A stretch of 14,628 bases of DNA from Treponema sp. (GTDB lineage Bacteria > Spirochaetota > Spirochaetia > Treponematales > Breznakiellaceae), in NCBI GenBank assembly GCA_031254385.1, contig JAIRUO010000128.1, positions 1 through 14,628 of the forward strand, written 5' to 3'. How positions within the stretch are numbered: the first letter of the stretch is position 1; each line of letters starts with the position of its first letter. A program made the position numbers and the translations under genes. Below are positions 7,322 to 13,795 of the stretch, piece by piece. The notes beneath the pieces were generated by a model, which did no database searches, had not been told where the DNA came from, and was given only the letters and a program-made list of their open reading frames with translations.

Positions 7322-7401
7322 CGGGAACAGTTGCCTTTATTAGCGCCTGGGCCTGATGAATTTATTGGAACTAACACCGCTTAACGCGGTGAGTTTTGTT
7401 G
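7322..7401 (+). repeat. Hairpin module 3 (partial)
   Basis: Keeps the head and hairpin 1 (7375-7391) and then stops directly at the first base of tRNA-Thr. The later hairpins are missing. Confidence 0.78.
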
Positions 7402-7475
7402 GCCGCCTTAGCTCAGTTTGGCAGAGCGCTTGACTTGTAATCAGGAGGTCTCCGGTTCGAACCCGGGAGGCGGCT
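7402..7475 (+). tRNA. tRNA-Thr (anticodon TGT)
   Basis: A 74-base cloverleaf. The acceptor arms GCCGCCT and AGGCGGC pair fully, with discriminator T. The D arm is in GCTCAGTTTGGCAGAGC, the anticodon loop is CTTGTAA with anticodon TGT, and the T arm contains GGTTCGAACCC. CCA is not encoded. It is fused head-on to the end of hairpin module 3. Confidence 0.95.
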
Positions 7476-7529
7476 CTAAAGGCGGTTGTTTGATTTAACG
7501 AAATGTCTTAAGCTTTGGTGTCAATATCT

Positions 7530-7611
7530 GGGGAGTTTCCAGAGCGGTCAAATGGGGCAGACTGTAAATCTGTTGGCTCAGCCTTCGAAGGTTCGAATCC
7601 TCCACTCCCCA
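7530..7611 (+). tRNA. tRNA-Tyr (anticodon GTA)
   Basis: An 82-base tRNA with a long variable arm, as expected for bacterial tRNA-Tyr. Acceptor arms are GGGGAGT and ACTCCCC with discriminator A, the anticodon loop is CTGTAAA (anticodon GTA), and the T arm is GGTTCGAATCC. CCA is not encoded. The integrase gene starts 128 bases downstream, so the 3' end of this tRNA is the likely attachment site of the element that follows. Confidence 0.95.
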
Positions 7612-7618
7612 TAGCGTG

Positions 7619-7656
7619 CTAAGTCTATATAATATATAGACTTAGCCGTTTTTTTT
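7619..7656 (+). terminator. Rho-independent terminator of the tRNA operon
   Basis: A perfect 12-bp stem CTAAGTCTATAT / ATATAGACTTAG with loop AAT, then CCG and eight T at 7649-7656. Confidence 0.88.
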
Positions 7657-7701
7657 GAAATCACTACCACTACCATAAAGGCGTGATTTCTCCGAAAAGT
7701 A

Positions 7702-7726
7702 AATTTTGCCCAAAAATTTGCCCAAA
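7702..7726 (+). repeat. Short direct repeats before the integrase gene
   Basis: ATTTTGCCCAAA (7702-7713) and ATTTGCCCAAAA (7715-7726) are near-identical neighbours, 13 bases apart. CACTAC is also doubled near 7663. Short direct repeats beside an integrase can be arm-type or excisionase binding sites; this is inference from position only. Confidence 0.4.
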
Positions 7727-7739
7727 AAAGGAGAATAGC

Positions 7740-8924
7740 ATGCGCCAAGGTTATTATCTACGACAGCGAAAAAACGGCGGAAGTTTCCACATTGTCTTTG
7801 TTGATCCGATTACAGGGAAACAAACACATAGGACTACCGAGACAAATGATGAGAAAAAGGCCAATGCCATAGCCCAGGGCTGGCTGCTCAATGGACTGCC
7901 CGACAAACCAAAAGCTAACAATATCGCCAAACAGACAGCTTTTTGTGATTATCTGCATCAATTCTGGGATTTTGAAACATCCGAGTACTTCCGCGAAGTG
8001 GAAACAATGGGGAAAGAACCCCATGTTGAACATGCCCTTGAGATGCAAAAGGCGGTGAAACGGTATTACCGCCCCTATTTTGGGAATAAACTGTTATGTC
8101 AGATTGACGAGGAATACCTCCAGAAATTTGTCGTATACCTGAAAACGGAGAAAAAACTTGCAGCCTCGACCGTAAATTCCGCCAGAAATGCCGCATTCGT
8201 GGCACTACGCTATGCGAAGCGAAAGAAGATAATCCGGCAGTTTGATTTTGATGCGGTGCTGCGTGCCGGGGGGAAGGCCAAAGAACGGGGCATACTGGAA
8301 AGGGATGAAGTGGAGAAACTGTTCAGCCTGGAGTGGCCCAGCGCCCGTTCCCGCATGGCTGTTCTAATTGCCGCAAATACGGGCATGAGGATGGGGGAAG
8401 TCCGTGCGCTGCGAGTCTACGATATCCACGAAGACCGCATAAGCGTCTGTCATAGTTGGGGAAAAAAAAGTAGGATGAAATCAACGAAAAACCAGGAAAT
8501 ACGGGAAGTCCCGATAATTCAGGCTTTTTATGAAGAAATAATGGCCTATATCAAAGAATCAGGCTTTTACAAATTGGACTGCCTGCTCCTGCCCGGAAAG
8601 AACCCTGAAATCCCGTACAACAACCGGCAGATTGGGAAGGATTTCAATAAGATGCTTGAAGAAATTGGAATAGATGAAAAAGAACGAAAGGAAAGGGGCA
8701 TCGTATACCATTCCTGGAGGCACCTATTGGCGAAGAACCTTGTTCAAAAAGGGGTACCCAAGGCCATAGGGATGAAAATTTTGGGGCAGAAAACTGGCAG
8801 GGTATTCGATAAGTACGCCGACCATGTGGATAAGGAGACTTTCAGACAGATGACGAACGCCATTGAGACTGTATCGAATATTGAAGCCTTAAAGGAGCCT
8901 ATACCTTTTCATAGGGTTGTATAA
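7740..8924 (+). CDS. Tyrosine-type site-specific integrase
   Basis: A 394-residue protein of usual integrase length. The start at ATG 7740 is set by AAGGAG six bases upstream; a GTG at 7683 would add 19 residues with no ribosome site. The N-terminus (RQRKNGGSFHIVFVDPITGK) looks like an arm-binding beta-sheet domain, residues about 90-170 form the SAM-like core-binding domain, and the catalytic domain follows. Visible catalytic residues are Arg217 in TGMRMGE, a Lys in the KSTKNQ turn (~248-250), His324 and Arg327 in HSWRH, and nucleophile Tyr359 in FDKYADH. The usual His of the LGH motif is Gln350 (ILGQK), a mild deviation. It would cut and join attachment sites, most likely at the adjacent tRNA-Tyr. 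Eighteen bases separate it from the orphan gene downstream, so the two may share a transcript. Confidence 0.92.
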   Translation: MRQGYYLRQRKNGGSFHIVFVDPITGKQTHRTTETNDEKKANAIAQGWLLNGLPDKPKANNIAKQTAFCDYLHQFWDFETSEYFREVETMGKEPHVEHALEMQKAVKRYYRPYFGNKLLCQIDEEYLQKFVVYLKTEKKLAASTVNSARNAAFVALRYAKRKKIIRQFDFDAVLRAGGKAKERGILERDEVEKLFSLEWPSARSRMAVLIAANTGMRMGEVRALRVYDIHEDRISVCHSWGKKSRMKSTKNQEIREVPIIQAFYEEIMAYIKESGFYKLDCLLLPGKNPEIPYNNRQIGKDFNKMLEEIGIDEKERKERGIVYHSWRHLLAKNLVQKGVPKAIGMKILGQKTGRVFDKYADHVDKETFRQMTNAIETVSNIEALKEPIPFHRVV

Positions 8925-8942
8925 GATGTTATGATGTAATGT

Positions 8943-10241
8943 ATGATTACACCTGCATATACAGAGTTTTCGCTTCATCCTATAAAGAGCTGTTTTACAC
9001 AAGAAGCTACAGATCCGACTTCATGGATAGATGAATTTGAAAAAAGTGAATATCCATACAATGAAATTATAAGCGTAATAGAATTCTATGAGTTTATTAT
9101 TGCTTGTATAATTAAAGCAATGCCATTCTTAGAGGATAATGAATCTTTGTTGGATAAGGTTAATACTATCTTTAAGGAGAGATACAATACATTTGCTCAA
9201 GAACATTTTAAAGAGGTTAAATTTTACGAATCATTATTAACAATTATCAGATTCATTAATTTACCACCTCAAAATCGGAAATATGGATTATGTGATACTG
9301 TACAAGCAACACAAAATTTTTATAAATATTTGATGATGTATATTGAAATCGTATTTGGTGACACATGCAATGATTATATTTTTATTCATGATGAGTTAAA
9401 GAAATCAAAACGTAAAACTGAAATTAAAAATTTAAATGAATTATTAAATATTTCAAAAGGGATTAAATGCCCGAAATTAAAATATTTTGCAATAAATAAC
9501 TTGTTGGGATTTTTTGAGAGAAAGAAAAAGAATTATAATAATGCAGAGAAGTCTATTATTCAAGCACCTAATTATAACCAATCAAATAATATACAGGACA
9601 ATAGCAATAATAAACTGCTTGATAAAATATTTTCTATATTTTCTCAATATGCATTAAATTTAGGTGAAACAATAAACGAAACAAATAGTGGCTTAAAGCA
9701 TATATATTCAACTATCAGAAATGAATCATATAATTTAGAGACTGTGATCATTGAAGAAGGTGAAAAAACAAGAGAACTTATAATAAACAAAGCGTTTGAA
9801 ATTTCTAATGAAATCATGAATTGCTATTCATCAATACCTCCGGAATACCGAGGAAAATGTGCCGAAAAATTGTGGATGATCGCTAGGCATCCAGAGTTTA
9901 TTGAACCTCTTGGTATCTTAATTCTAAATGGTTTTATAAAGGAAGAACCAAAAAATTATAAATTTGACTATAAGACAAAAAAAGGGTTCGGATATAATAT
10001 TTTAGCATATTGTATTTCTCAGTATGCAGATTTAAGGAAATGGGCCGATTATCCAGGATCAAAAAATAAAAAAAATGATGAGCATGAAAGTTTTTACACT
10101 AAAAGGGTTTATGAACCTTTTAGTATTGCGTTTGATATAAAGAACCTTGAAAACAATATAAGAGATAAAAATATTCCTAAAGAATATTATGAATTCATAG
10201 AAAAGTCAGGGCTGAAGGAGTGTAAAACCTGGAAAATTTGA
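8943..10241 (+). CDS. Orphan AT-rich cargo protein, unknown function
   Basis: A 432-residue protein in which I recognise no domain. It is strongly AT-rich, with many AAA, AAT, TTA and ATA codons, unlike the integrase before it, and so was probably acquired separately. The composition suggests a soluble, mostly helical protein with no signal peptide or membrane helix. An Asn-rich, low-complexity linker (NYNNAEKSIIQAPNYNQSNN, residues about 198-217) divides an N-terminal half from a C-terminal half containing IPPEYRGKCAEKLWMIARHP and a lysine-rich tail. ATG 8943 is the first in-frame start after a stop at 8937 and lacks a clear ribosome site, so translation may be weak or coupled to the integrase. 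Its place beside the integrase is a common site for accessory or defence cargo, but nothing in the sequence proves such a role. Confidence 0.7.
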   Translation: MITPAYTEFSLHPIKSCFTQEATDPTSWIDEFEKSEYPYNEIISVIEFYEFIIACIIKAMPFLEDNESLLDKVNTIFKERYNTFAQEHFKEVKFYESLLTIIRFINLPPQNRKYGLCDTVQATQNFYKYLMMYIEIVFGDTCNDYIFIHDELKKSKRKTEIKNLNELLNISKGIKCPKLKYFAINNLLGFFERKKKNYNNAEKSIIQAPNYNQSNNIQDNSNNKLLDKIFSIFSQYALNLGETINETNSGLKHIYSTIRNESYNLETVIIEEGEKTRELIINKAFEISNEIMNCYSSIPPEYRGKCAEKLWMIARHPEFIEPLGILILNGFIKEEPKNYKFDYKTKKGFGYNILAYCISQYADLRKWADYPGSKNKKNDEHESFYTKRVYEPFSIAFDIKNLENNIRDKNIPKEYYEFIEKSGLKECKTWKI

Positions 10242-10495
10242 AGGATTGTCTCTATCCTATATCAGAATACGCCAAATATGCATTCAATGTTTCAATAATA
10301 CCATTATTTTATAAAATTTATTAATAGAAAAAAGTCTGTATATGTTTCATAATTCTATATAATATAAAGAATTACAAAAACTTATTTCTTAAAATTAAAT
10401 TAATCTACATATTTTTATAAATACGTGAAATGTGTTTTTTGATCCATTAATGTTATGCCATAATAAGCCTCAAAGAGAGCATTTTGGAGGCAAAA
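10242..10495. other. AT-rich intergenic stretch
   Basis: No gene seen on either strand. It holds an imperfect AT hairpin near 10351-10373 (AATTCT...AGAATT) and a possible promoter at 10439-10466 for the HTH gene. Confidence 0.6.
10439..10466 (+). promoter_or_regulatory. Possible promoter for the HTH gene
   Basis: TTGATC (10439-10444), a 16-base spacer and TAATAA (10461-10466), ending 29 bases before the ATG. Such matches are frequent in AT-rich DNA, so the call is weak. Confidence 0.35.
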
Positions 10496-10720
10496 ATGAC
10501 AGAGCAAACTTATATACCCTTAAATGAGATTGAGTTAATTACTCGAAGGGAACTAGCAAGAATTCTAAAGATTGGGATTTCTTCTGTTGATCTTATACCA
10601 GAAGATGAACTACCACGAGTTCACTTGGGCAAATCAGTTCGATTTACCATAAAGAGTATAAAGGATTTTATTCAACTGCATGAAAATAGGCAAAAAGAGG
10701 AGACCATAAATGCTAAGTGA
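10496..10720 (+). CDS. Excisionase-like helix-turn-helix DNA-binding protein
   Basis: A 74-residue protein. ATG 10496 follows GGAGG at 10486-10490; the TTG four codons upstream is part of the ribosome site and is not used. Residues about 14-60 match the MerR/excisionase-type small winged HTH pattern: ITRRELARILKIGISSVDL, then ELPRVHLGKSVRFTIKSIKD with the Gly-Lys-Ser-Val-Arg turn that usually begins the wing. Proteins of this kind act as recombination directionality factors or small repressors. In an element with a tyrosine integrase, excisionase or element regulator is the natural guess, though here it is separated from the integrase by the orphan gene and not beside it. The two roles cannot be told apart from sequence. 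Confidence 0.78.
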   Translation: MTEQTYIPLNEIELITRRELARILKIGISSVDLIPEDELPRVHLGKSVRFTIKSIKDFIQLHENRQKEETINAK

Positions 10721-10820
10721 TACTTAAATAGTTGTACATCGAAAAACCAGTCCGGTATTAAAAAAAGGATATTGGTTAATTTTAATGTCAAATTGTTTTG
10801 AACTAAATTTGAGGTGATTA

Positions 10821-11009
10821 ATGATGAAAAGTTTTATTGAAAATGCAAACTGGTCAAAGCTAATAATTGCGATAAACAAGGCAAAGCCAGATTACGGCAC
10901 ACTCACACTCGATCTGACATTCCACAACAGCGATCTAGCTAGAGCGAGTATAAAGGCCAAACTTGATACAGTAATTTTTAAAAAGGAGGATAAAAATGAT
11001 CGAATTTGA
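10821..11009 (+). CDS. Small hypothetical protein (62 aa)
   Basis: Starts at ATG 10821 or ATG 10824, behind GAGGTG at 10811-10816. The chain has an amphipathic N-terminal helix (ENANWSKLIIAINKA) and then a beta-rich part, KPDYGTLTLDLTFHNSDLAR. The 'YGtltl...' pattern vaguely recalls small YGS-type proteins such as DUF2292, but this is not a firm match. The end (KKEDKNDRI) overlaps the ribosome site and start of a second mini-gene at 10996, an arrangement that suggests translational coupling. Function unknown. Confidence 0.5.
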   Translation: MMKSFIENANWSKLIIAINKAKPDYGTLTLDLTFHNSDLARASIKAKLDTVIFKKEDKNDRI

Positions 11010-11087
11010 AGAAAATGAACCAACCATCTTTTCGTAGACATTAAAAAGCCAATCTCAAAAATTGTGTTAATCGCCATAAAATGGTAG
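10996..11087 (+). pseudogene. Mini-gene with strong ribosome site, broken or frameshifted after 13 codons
   Basis: AAAAGGAGG ends seven bases before ATG 10996. The frame gives MIEFEENEPTIFS and TAG at 11035-11037. In the -1 frame the reading continues as FVDIKKPISKIVLIAIKW to TAG at 11085-11087, a basic/hydrophobic tail with coherent composition. A -1 slip on the TTTT run at 11029-11032 (ATC TTT TCG TAG) would join the two into about 30 residues. Either the gene has decayed by a small indel or it uses frameshifting. It overlaps the end of the preceding small gene in another frame. Low confidence that it is expressed. Confidence 0.35.
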
Positions 11088-11106
11088 AAATCCCAAAGGA
11101 GATATT

Positions 11107-12035
11107 ATGATCATGTCACAAGAGAAGAAAGAGAAAGAAATAGATATTATCAACCAATTGCTTGATAATATTGATTTCAGGGGCCTAATACAGGACGAAA
11201 TAAAGAAACAGGATGGCATTATCAGGCAGTTAACATTGAGGATGCTCCAGAGAGCCCTTGTGGCAGAAATGGCCGAACACCTGGGTATGAAAAGAACTCC
11301 AGCGAAGGGGACAACAGTGGGAATATCCGAAACGGGTACACGGAAAAGGACGTGTTGCTGTGGCACGAGTACACAAGAATAAAGGTTCCCCGGGACCGGA
11401 ACGGAACTTTTGAGCCCTTGATAATCCCTAAGTACCAGAAGCTCGTGGATCTGTACAACGACCAGATTATCTTAATGTACTCCTTCGGGATGAGTGATCG
11501 GAATATCAAAACCCACCTTGAAAAAATCTATAGGGTCAAAGTGTCGCCTGATCTGGTAAGCCGCGTGACAAATGCGGTGCTGGAGGAGGTGCGGGAGTGG
11601 CAGAACCGGCGGCTGGAAGCTTCATACACGATAGTATATCTGGACGCGCTGAAAGTCAAGGACAGGACGGAAGAGGGGAGCATCACCAAAAACGTATATT
11701 CGGCCCTTGGAGTGAATTTTGAGGGGAAAAAGGAAGTATTGGGGCTGTGGATAGCGGAAAGCGAAGACACGAAGTTCTGGATGGAGGTATTGACCGAGCT
11801 GAAAAACCGTGGGATAAAGGACATACTCATAACCTGCATGGACAGGCTTACCGGATTTCCGGAGGCGGTGCGTTCAGTATACCCAGAAACCCGGGTGCAT
11901 CACTGCATAGTGCACATGGTTCGGAATTCGACTAATTTTGTTTCGGACAAGGACTTAATAAAAGTATGCGCAGATTTGAGAACTATCTATTCGGCTAACG
12001 AGGAGGAAGCGGGGCGCGAGCGTGTTACGTTCTAA
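11107..12035 (+). pseudogene. IS256-family (mutator-type) transposase, frameshifted and 3'-truncated
   Basis: The first frame starts at ATG 11107 (AAGGAG upstream) and encodes the N-terminus, ending in the family-like VAEMAEHLG. It then leaves frame at 11281-11290; the -1 frame continues with YEKNSSEGDNSGNIRNGYTE and on through VPRDRNGTFEPLIIPKYQ and KDILITCMDRLTGFPEA. Loss of one G in CTGGG(G)TAT explains the break. The first two residues of the DDE triad are visible, in IVYLDALKVK and TCMDRLTGF (the usual Gly after Asp is Arg). The match to the family stops at about 12021, after YSANEEEAGRE. The remaining hundred or so residues, including the catalytic Glu, are missing, as are recognisable terminal inverted repeats. 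It is therefore inactive. A programmed -1 slip at A-AAA-G (11289-11294) is possible in principle but pointless with the truncated end. Confidence 0.88.
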
Positions 12036-12082
12036 TGATATTTGCCATTTACATAAAAATCAGACTACCTCCCTGTGAAGTA

Positions 12083-12290
12083 ATTACACTAAGTATAATT
12101 TCCAGACAGGCTCAGGGAAAAACACAAATTTATACTAAGTATAATTCTGTGTTATTGCCCATGGAATGACCCAGAATTATACTTAGTATGATTTCCAGGC
12201 AGGCTCAGGGAAAAACACAAATTTATGTTAAGTATAATTCTGTGTTATTGCCCAGGGAACGACCCAAAATAATGCTTATTATGATTTCCA
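12083..12290. repeat. Five palindromes at 46/47-bp spacing in alternating orientation (93-bp tandem unit)
   Basis: Copies of TATAC-TAA-GTATA or its inverse are centred at about 12091, 12137, 12184, 12230 and 12277, that is 46, 47, 46 and 47 bases apart, with the centre reading TAA, TAA, TTA, TAA, TTA. The 93-base unit starting AGTATAATTTCCAG at 12092 recurs at 12185 and, in part, at 12278. Half-units are inverted relatives of their neighbours (CAGGGAAAAACACA against TGTGTTATTGCCC), so each unit can fold into a long imperfect hairpin. It begins about 60 bases after the transposase is cut off. No coding sequence is present. Confidence 0.85.
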
Positions 12291-12356
12291 GACTTTTCTC
12301 TCCTTATACCGGCCCGGGGGCATAATTTATTCCAATATACGCTTAGGTTTTTTCAT

Positions 12357-12379
12357 AAAATTATACTAAGTATAATTTT
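12357..12379. repeat. Solitary perfect copy of the palindrome
   Basis: AAAATTATAC-TAA-GTATAATTTT has 10-bp perfect arms, the most regular copy in the window. It lies outside the 46/47-bp phase of the array. It could be an operator or a replication/partition site; nothing else supports a role. Confidence 0.75.
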
Positions 12380-12640
12380 TCTATACCAATAAGAGACAAC
12401 TGGGGCAAATTCCTCAGAATCCTTCTTATACTTTGATATCTCTGCCTTAACCGTCCGAAACCGCCCTTTTTAGCTGTTTTGTAAAGACAGACCCCACATA
12501 AATATGTATGACAGCGTATATATACCTATAGGAAAATTTTTAGACTCTTTTGCACAGGGGTAGCAAAAACTTTTGAATCCAGCATAAGTAATAAAAAATT
12601 CTGGATATGTACTTAATAAGCACTAACAGGAGGAAGCGTC
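12380..12640. other. Non-coding stretch before the small cargo genes
   Basis: No gene seen. It contains a weak inverted repeat ATCCAG (12577-12582) / CTGGAT (12601-12606) in front of the next gene's ribosome site. No convincing promoter was found. Confidence 0.5.
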
Positions 12641-12808
12641 ATGTTGGAATGGGAAGGTGAAGAAATAATCGGGGAGTTGCCGGACAGTGAAATTAAATGG
12701 GCAAAGGACGTGTTAAAAAGGGCTGAAACAAGCTGGCCTGACGAGGCCGATGTAAGTACGGCAATTATGATTAAAAAGAGAGCTGTAAAAGAAGAAAGGT
12801 GGAAATAG
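12641..12808 (+). CDS. Small hypothetical protein (55 aa)
   Basis: ATG 12641 follows AGGAGG at 12629-12634 with good spacing, and the frame ends at TAG 12806-12808. The protein is acidic at the N-terminus and basic at the C-terminus (MLEWEGEEIIGELPDSEIKW to KKRAVKEERWK). It is mostly helical by composition, has three scattered Trp, and carries neither a signal peptide nor a membrane segment. No family recognised. The following gene begins 65 bases downstream on the same strand with its own ribosome site, so the two are probably co-transcribed. Small charged proteins in mobile elements include anti-defence factors, antitoxins and regulators; none of these can be asserted here. Confidence 0.55.
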   Translation: MLEWEGEEIIGELPDSEIKWAKDVLKRAETSWPDEADVSTAIMIKKRAVKEERWK

Positions 12809-12873
12809 TATGCTTGAAGTGCATAGTTGCCGGATTTGGAAATAAAATTGTTGGATGCTATAAGGAGAAAACA

Positions 12874-13236
12874 ATGAAAATACCAGAAAGCTTGACCGAG
12901 ACGGGCGGATCTCAAGAATTTCGACACGAATGGATGCTGATAACCGCTTATAAAATAATCGACCTTGAAGCTGAAGAAGAAAACCACCGAGAAATTATTG
13001 ACGCCCGTTTTTATATTCCGAAAAAAAATAGCAGTCTAAATATGAAATGTATCATTTGGATAAGGGATGCTAAAAATAATCGGTATGCCTGGGCATTGGG
13101 GAAAACCTATGGGGCCGGATACCATCAGCAGTCAGAGGTAACATCCGACGCTTTGAGAAAAATGGGCATTGAATTTGAAAGGCAAGAAGACCCTGCAAGT
13201 AAGGGCTCTGATGCACTGGAAGAAACACTTTCCTAG
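12874..13236 (+). CDS. Hypothetical mobile-element protein (120 aa)
   Basis: ATG 12874 is chosen because AAGGAG lies just upstream; a GTG at 12799 would add 25 residues and overlap the previous gene. After an N-terminal Glu-rich part come beta-like stretches (IIDARFYIPKK, NMKCIIWIRDAKNNRYAWA) and the motif GKTYGAGYHQQSEVTSDALR followed by KMGIEF. From memory, this resembles a group of phage, plasmid and island proteins of unknown function in which a short Cys/Trp-containing strand is followed by 'GGYGYHK.SAA...A...AGI'. The similarity is by pattern and should be treated as tentative. No catalytic residues can be assigned. The tail (DPASKGSDALEETLS) is polar and probably disordered. It is the second gene of a likely three-gene cargo set. 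Confidence 0.65.
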   Translation: MKIPESLTETGGSQEFRHEWMLITAYKIIDLEAEEENHREIIDARFYIPKKNSSLNMKCIIWIRDAKNNRYAWALGKTYGAGYHQQSEVTSDALRKMGIEFERQEDPASKGSDALEETLS

Positions 13237-13353
13237 TTAAAAATTTAGGCTATGTCAAAACAATCCTTGTAAAGATCGAAGCTTGACAAGCACTTCCCTT
13301 CCCTATTACGTCGATCCGATAACAATTGCTGTAATAGAATCATATTCGATCTC

Positions 13354-13382
13354 TTGCGCCGTATATGCTTATGCATTATAAT
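13354..13382 (+). promoter_or_regulatory. Sigma70-type promoter for the 99-aa gene
   Basis: TTGCGC (13354-13359), a 17-base spacer and a perfect TATAAT (13377-13382), giving a leader of about 38 bases. Upstream, GCTTGACAAGC (13281-13291) is a small perfect palindrome containing a TTGACA, but no good -10 follows it. It might be an operator. Confidence 0.5.
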
Positions 13383-13426
13383 CTTGTTGAATTCGTCCGT
13401 AAATTAACAATGATAGGAGTTTGAAA

Positions 13427-13726
13427 ATGAACACAGCAATCTTAATACATACAGAGGATTCAGAAGTCAAATATACACTTTCAGAGCAAGATGCAGGTAT
13501 CACTGTTAAAATGCCCTTTACCGATCATGATGGAAATGGAAATACCTTTATAAATTATAACATCGTTGAGGTTGAAAACGGTCATAAAGCAAATGTAGTA
13601 AAACAGTTTTTCATAGAAAACAATATAAATATTATCCGAGACAACAAAGCATACTCCCTTGAGGGTGTATTGTTTGATGCCGTATCTTTACCATTAAAAT
13701 TGGAACCTAACCAAATAATAGACTAA
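13427..13726 (+). CDS. Hypothetical protein (99 aa)
   Basis: ATG 13427 follows AGGAG at 13415-13419 with seven bases between; a TTG two codons earlier is not needed. The protein reads as alternating beta strands, starting MNTAILIHTEDSEVKYTLSE, with an Asp/Gly/Asn-rich loop TDHDGNGNTF (residues about 33-42) that could bind a metal or simply be a turn. A helical part follows (NVVKQFFIENN), then a beta-like end, LEGVLFDAVSLPLKLEPN. No signal peptide, membrane helix or known family. It has its own promoter and is the last gene before about 900 bases of repeats. It may be a cargo or regulatory protein. Confidence 0.6.
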   Translation: MNTAILIHTEDSEVKYTLSEQDAGITVKMPFTDHDGNGNTFINYNIVEVENGHKANVVKQFFIENNINIIRDNKAYSLEGVLFDAVSLPLKLEPNQIID

Positions 13727-13795
13727 AAGCAAAATTCTAGAAAAATTTTAATGCATGCTTTATAAAATGGATACCCTAGATTAATAATTTACTAT

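Larger units (their letters stand above)
6921..7401 (+). ncRNA. Candidate structured RNA: tandem hairpin modules upstream of tRNA genes
   Basis: Two nearly full modules and one partial module run into the tRNA-Thr gene. Each begins with GGGTACAGTAGC or a variant (6921, 7171; GGGAACAGTTGC at 7323), followed by GCCTGATGAATTTATTG and a series of hairpins. Hairpin 1 is CGCTGC-TTGAC-GCAGCG in module 1 but CACCGC-TTAAC-GCGGTG in modules 2 and 3, so two pairs change together. Hairpin 2 is GGGGCCC-TCC-GGGCCCC versus GGGCCCC-TCT-GGGGCCC, one pair flipped. Hairpin 4 is GCCCATC-TAAA-GATGGGC versus CTGGC-TAAA-GCCAG, three pairs changed with the TAAA loop kept. Such changes point to selection on base pairing. 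A strong promoter starts at the first module. No convincing protein is encoded. Function unknown: leader RNA, processing signal or repeat element. Confidence 0.55.

Noticed and set aside
7624..7640. Attachment-site duplication between the tRNA terminator hairpin and similar AT palindromes at 10354-10366 and 14553-14571
   Set aside because: The shared bases are only TCTATATAATATA-type AT sequence, which is too simple to distinguish from chance.
12083..12290. CRISPR array
   Set aside because: The sequences between palindromes are themselves repeated and inverted, so there are no unique spacers, and no cas genes are nearby.
12481..12495. GTAAAGACAGACCCC as an end of a REP-associated transposase element
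   Set aside because: The motif is short, has no partner end nearby and no transposase of that type is present.
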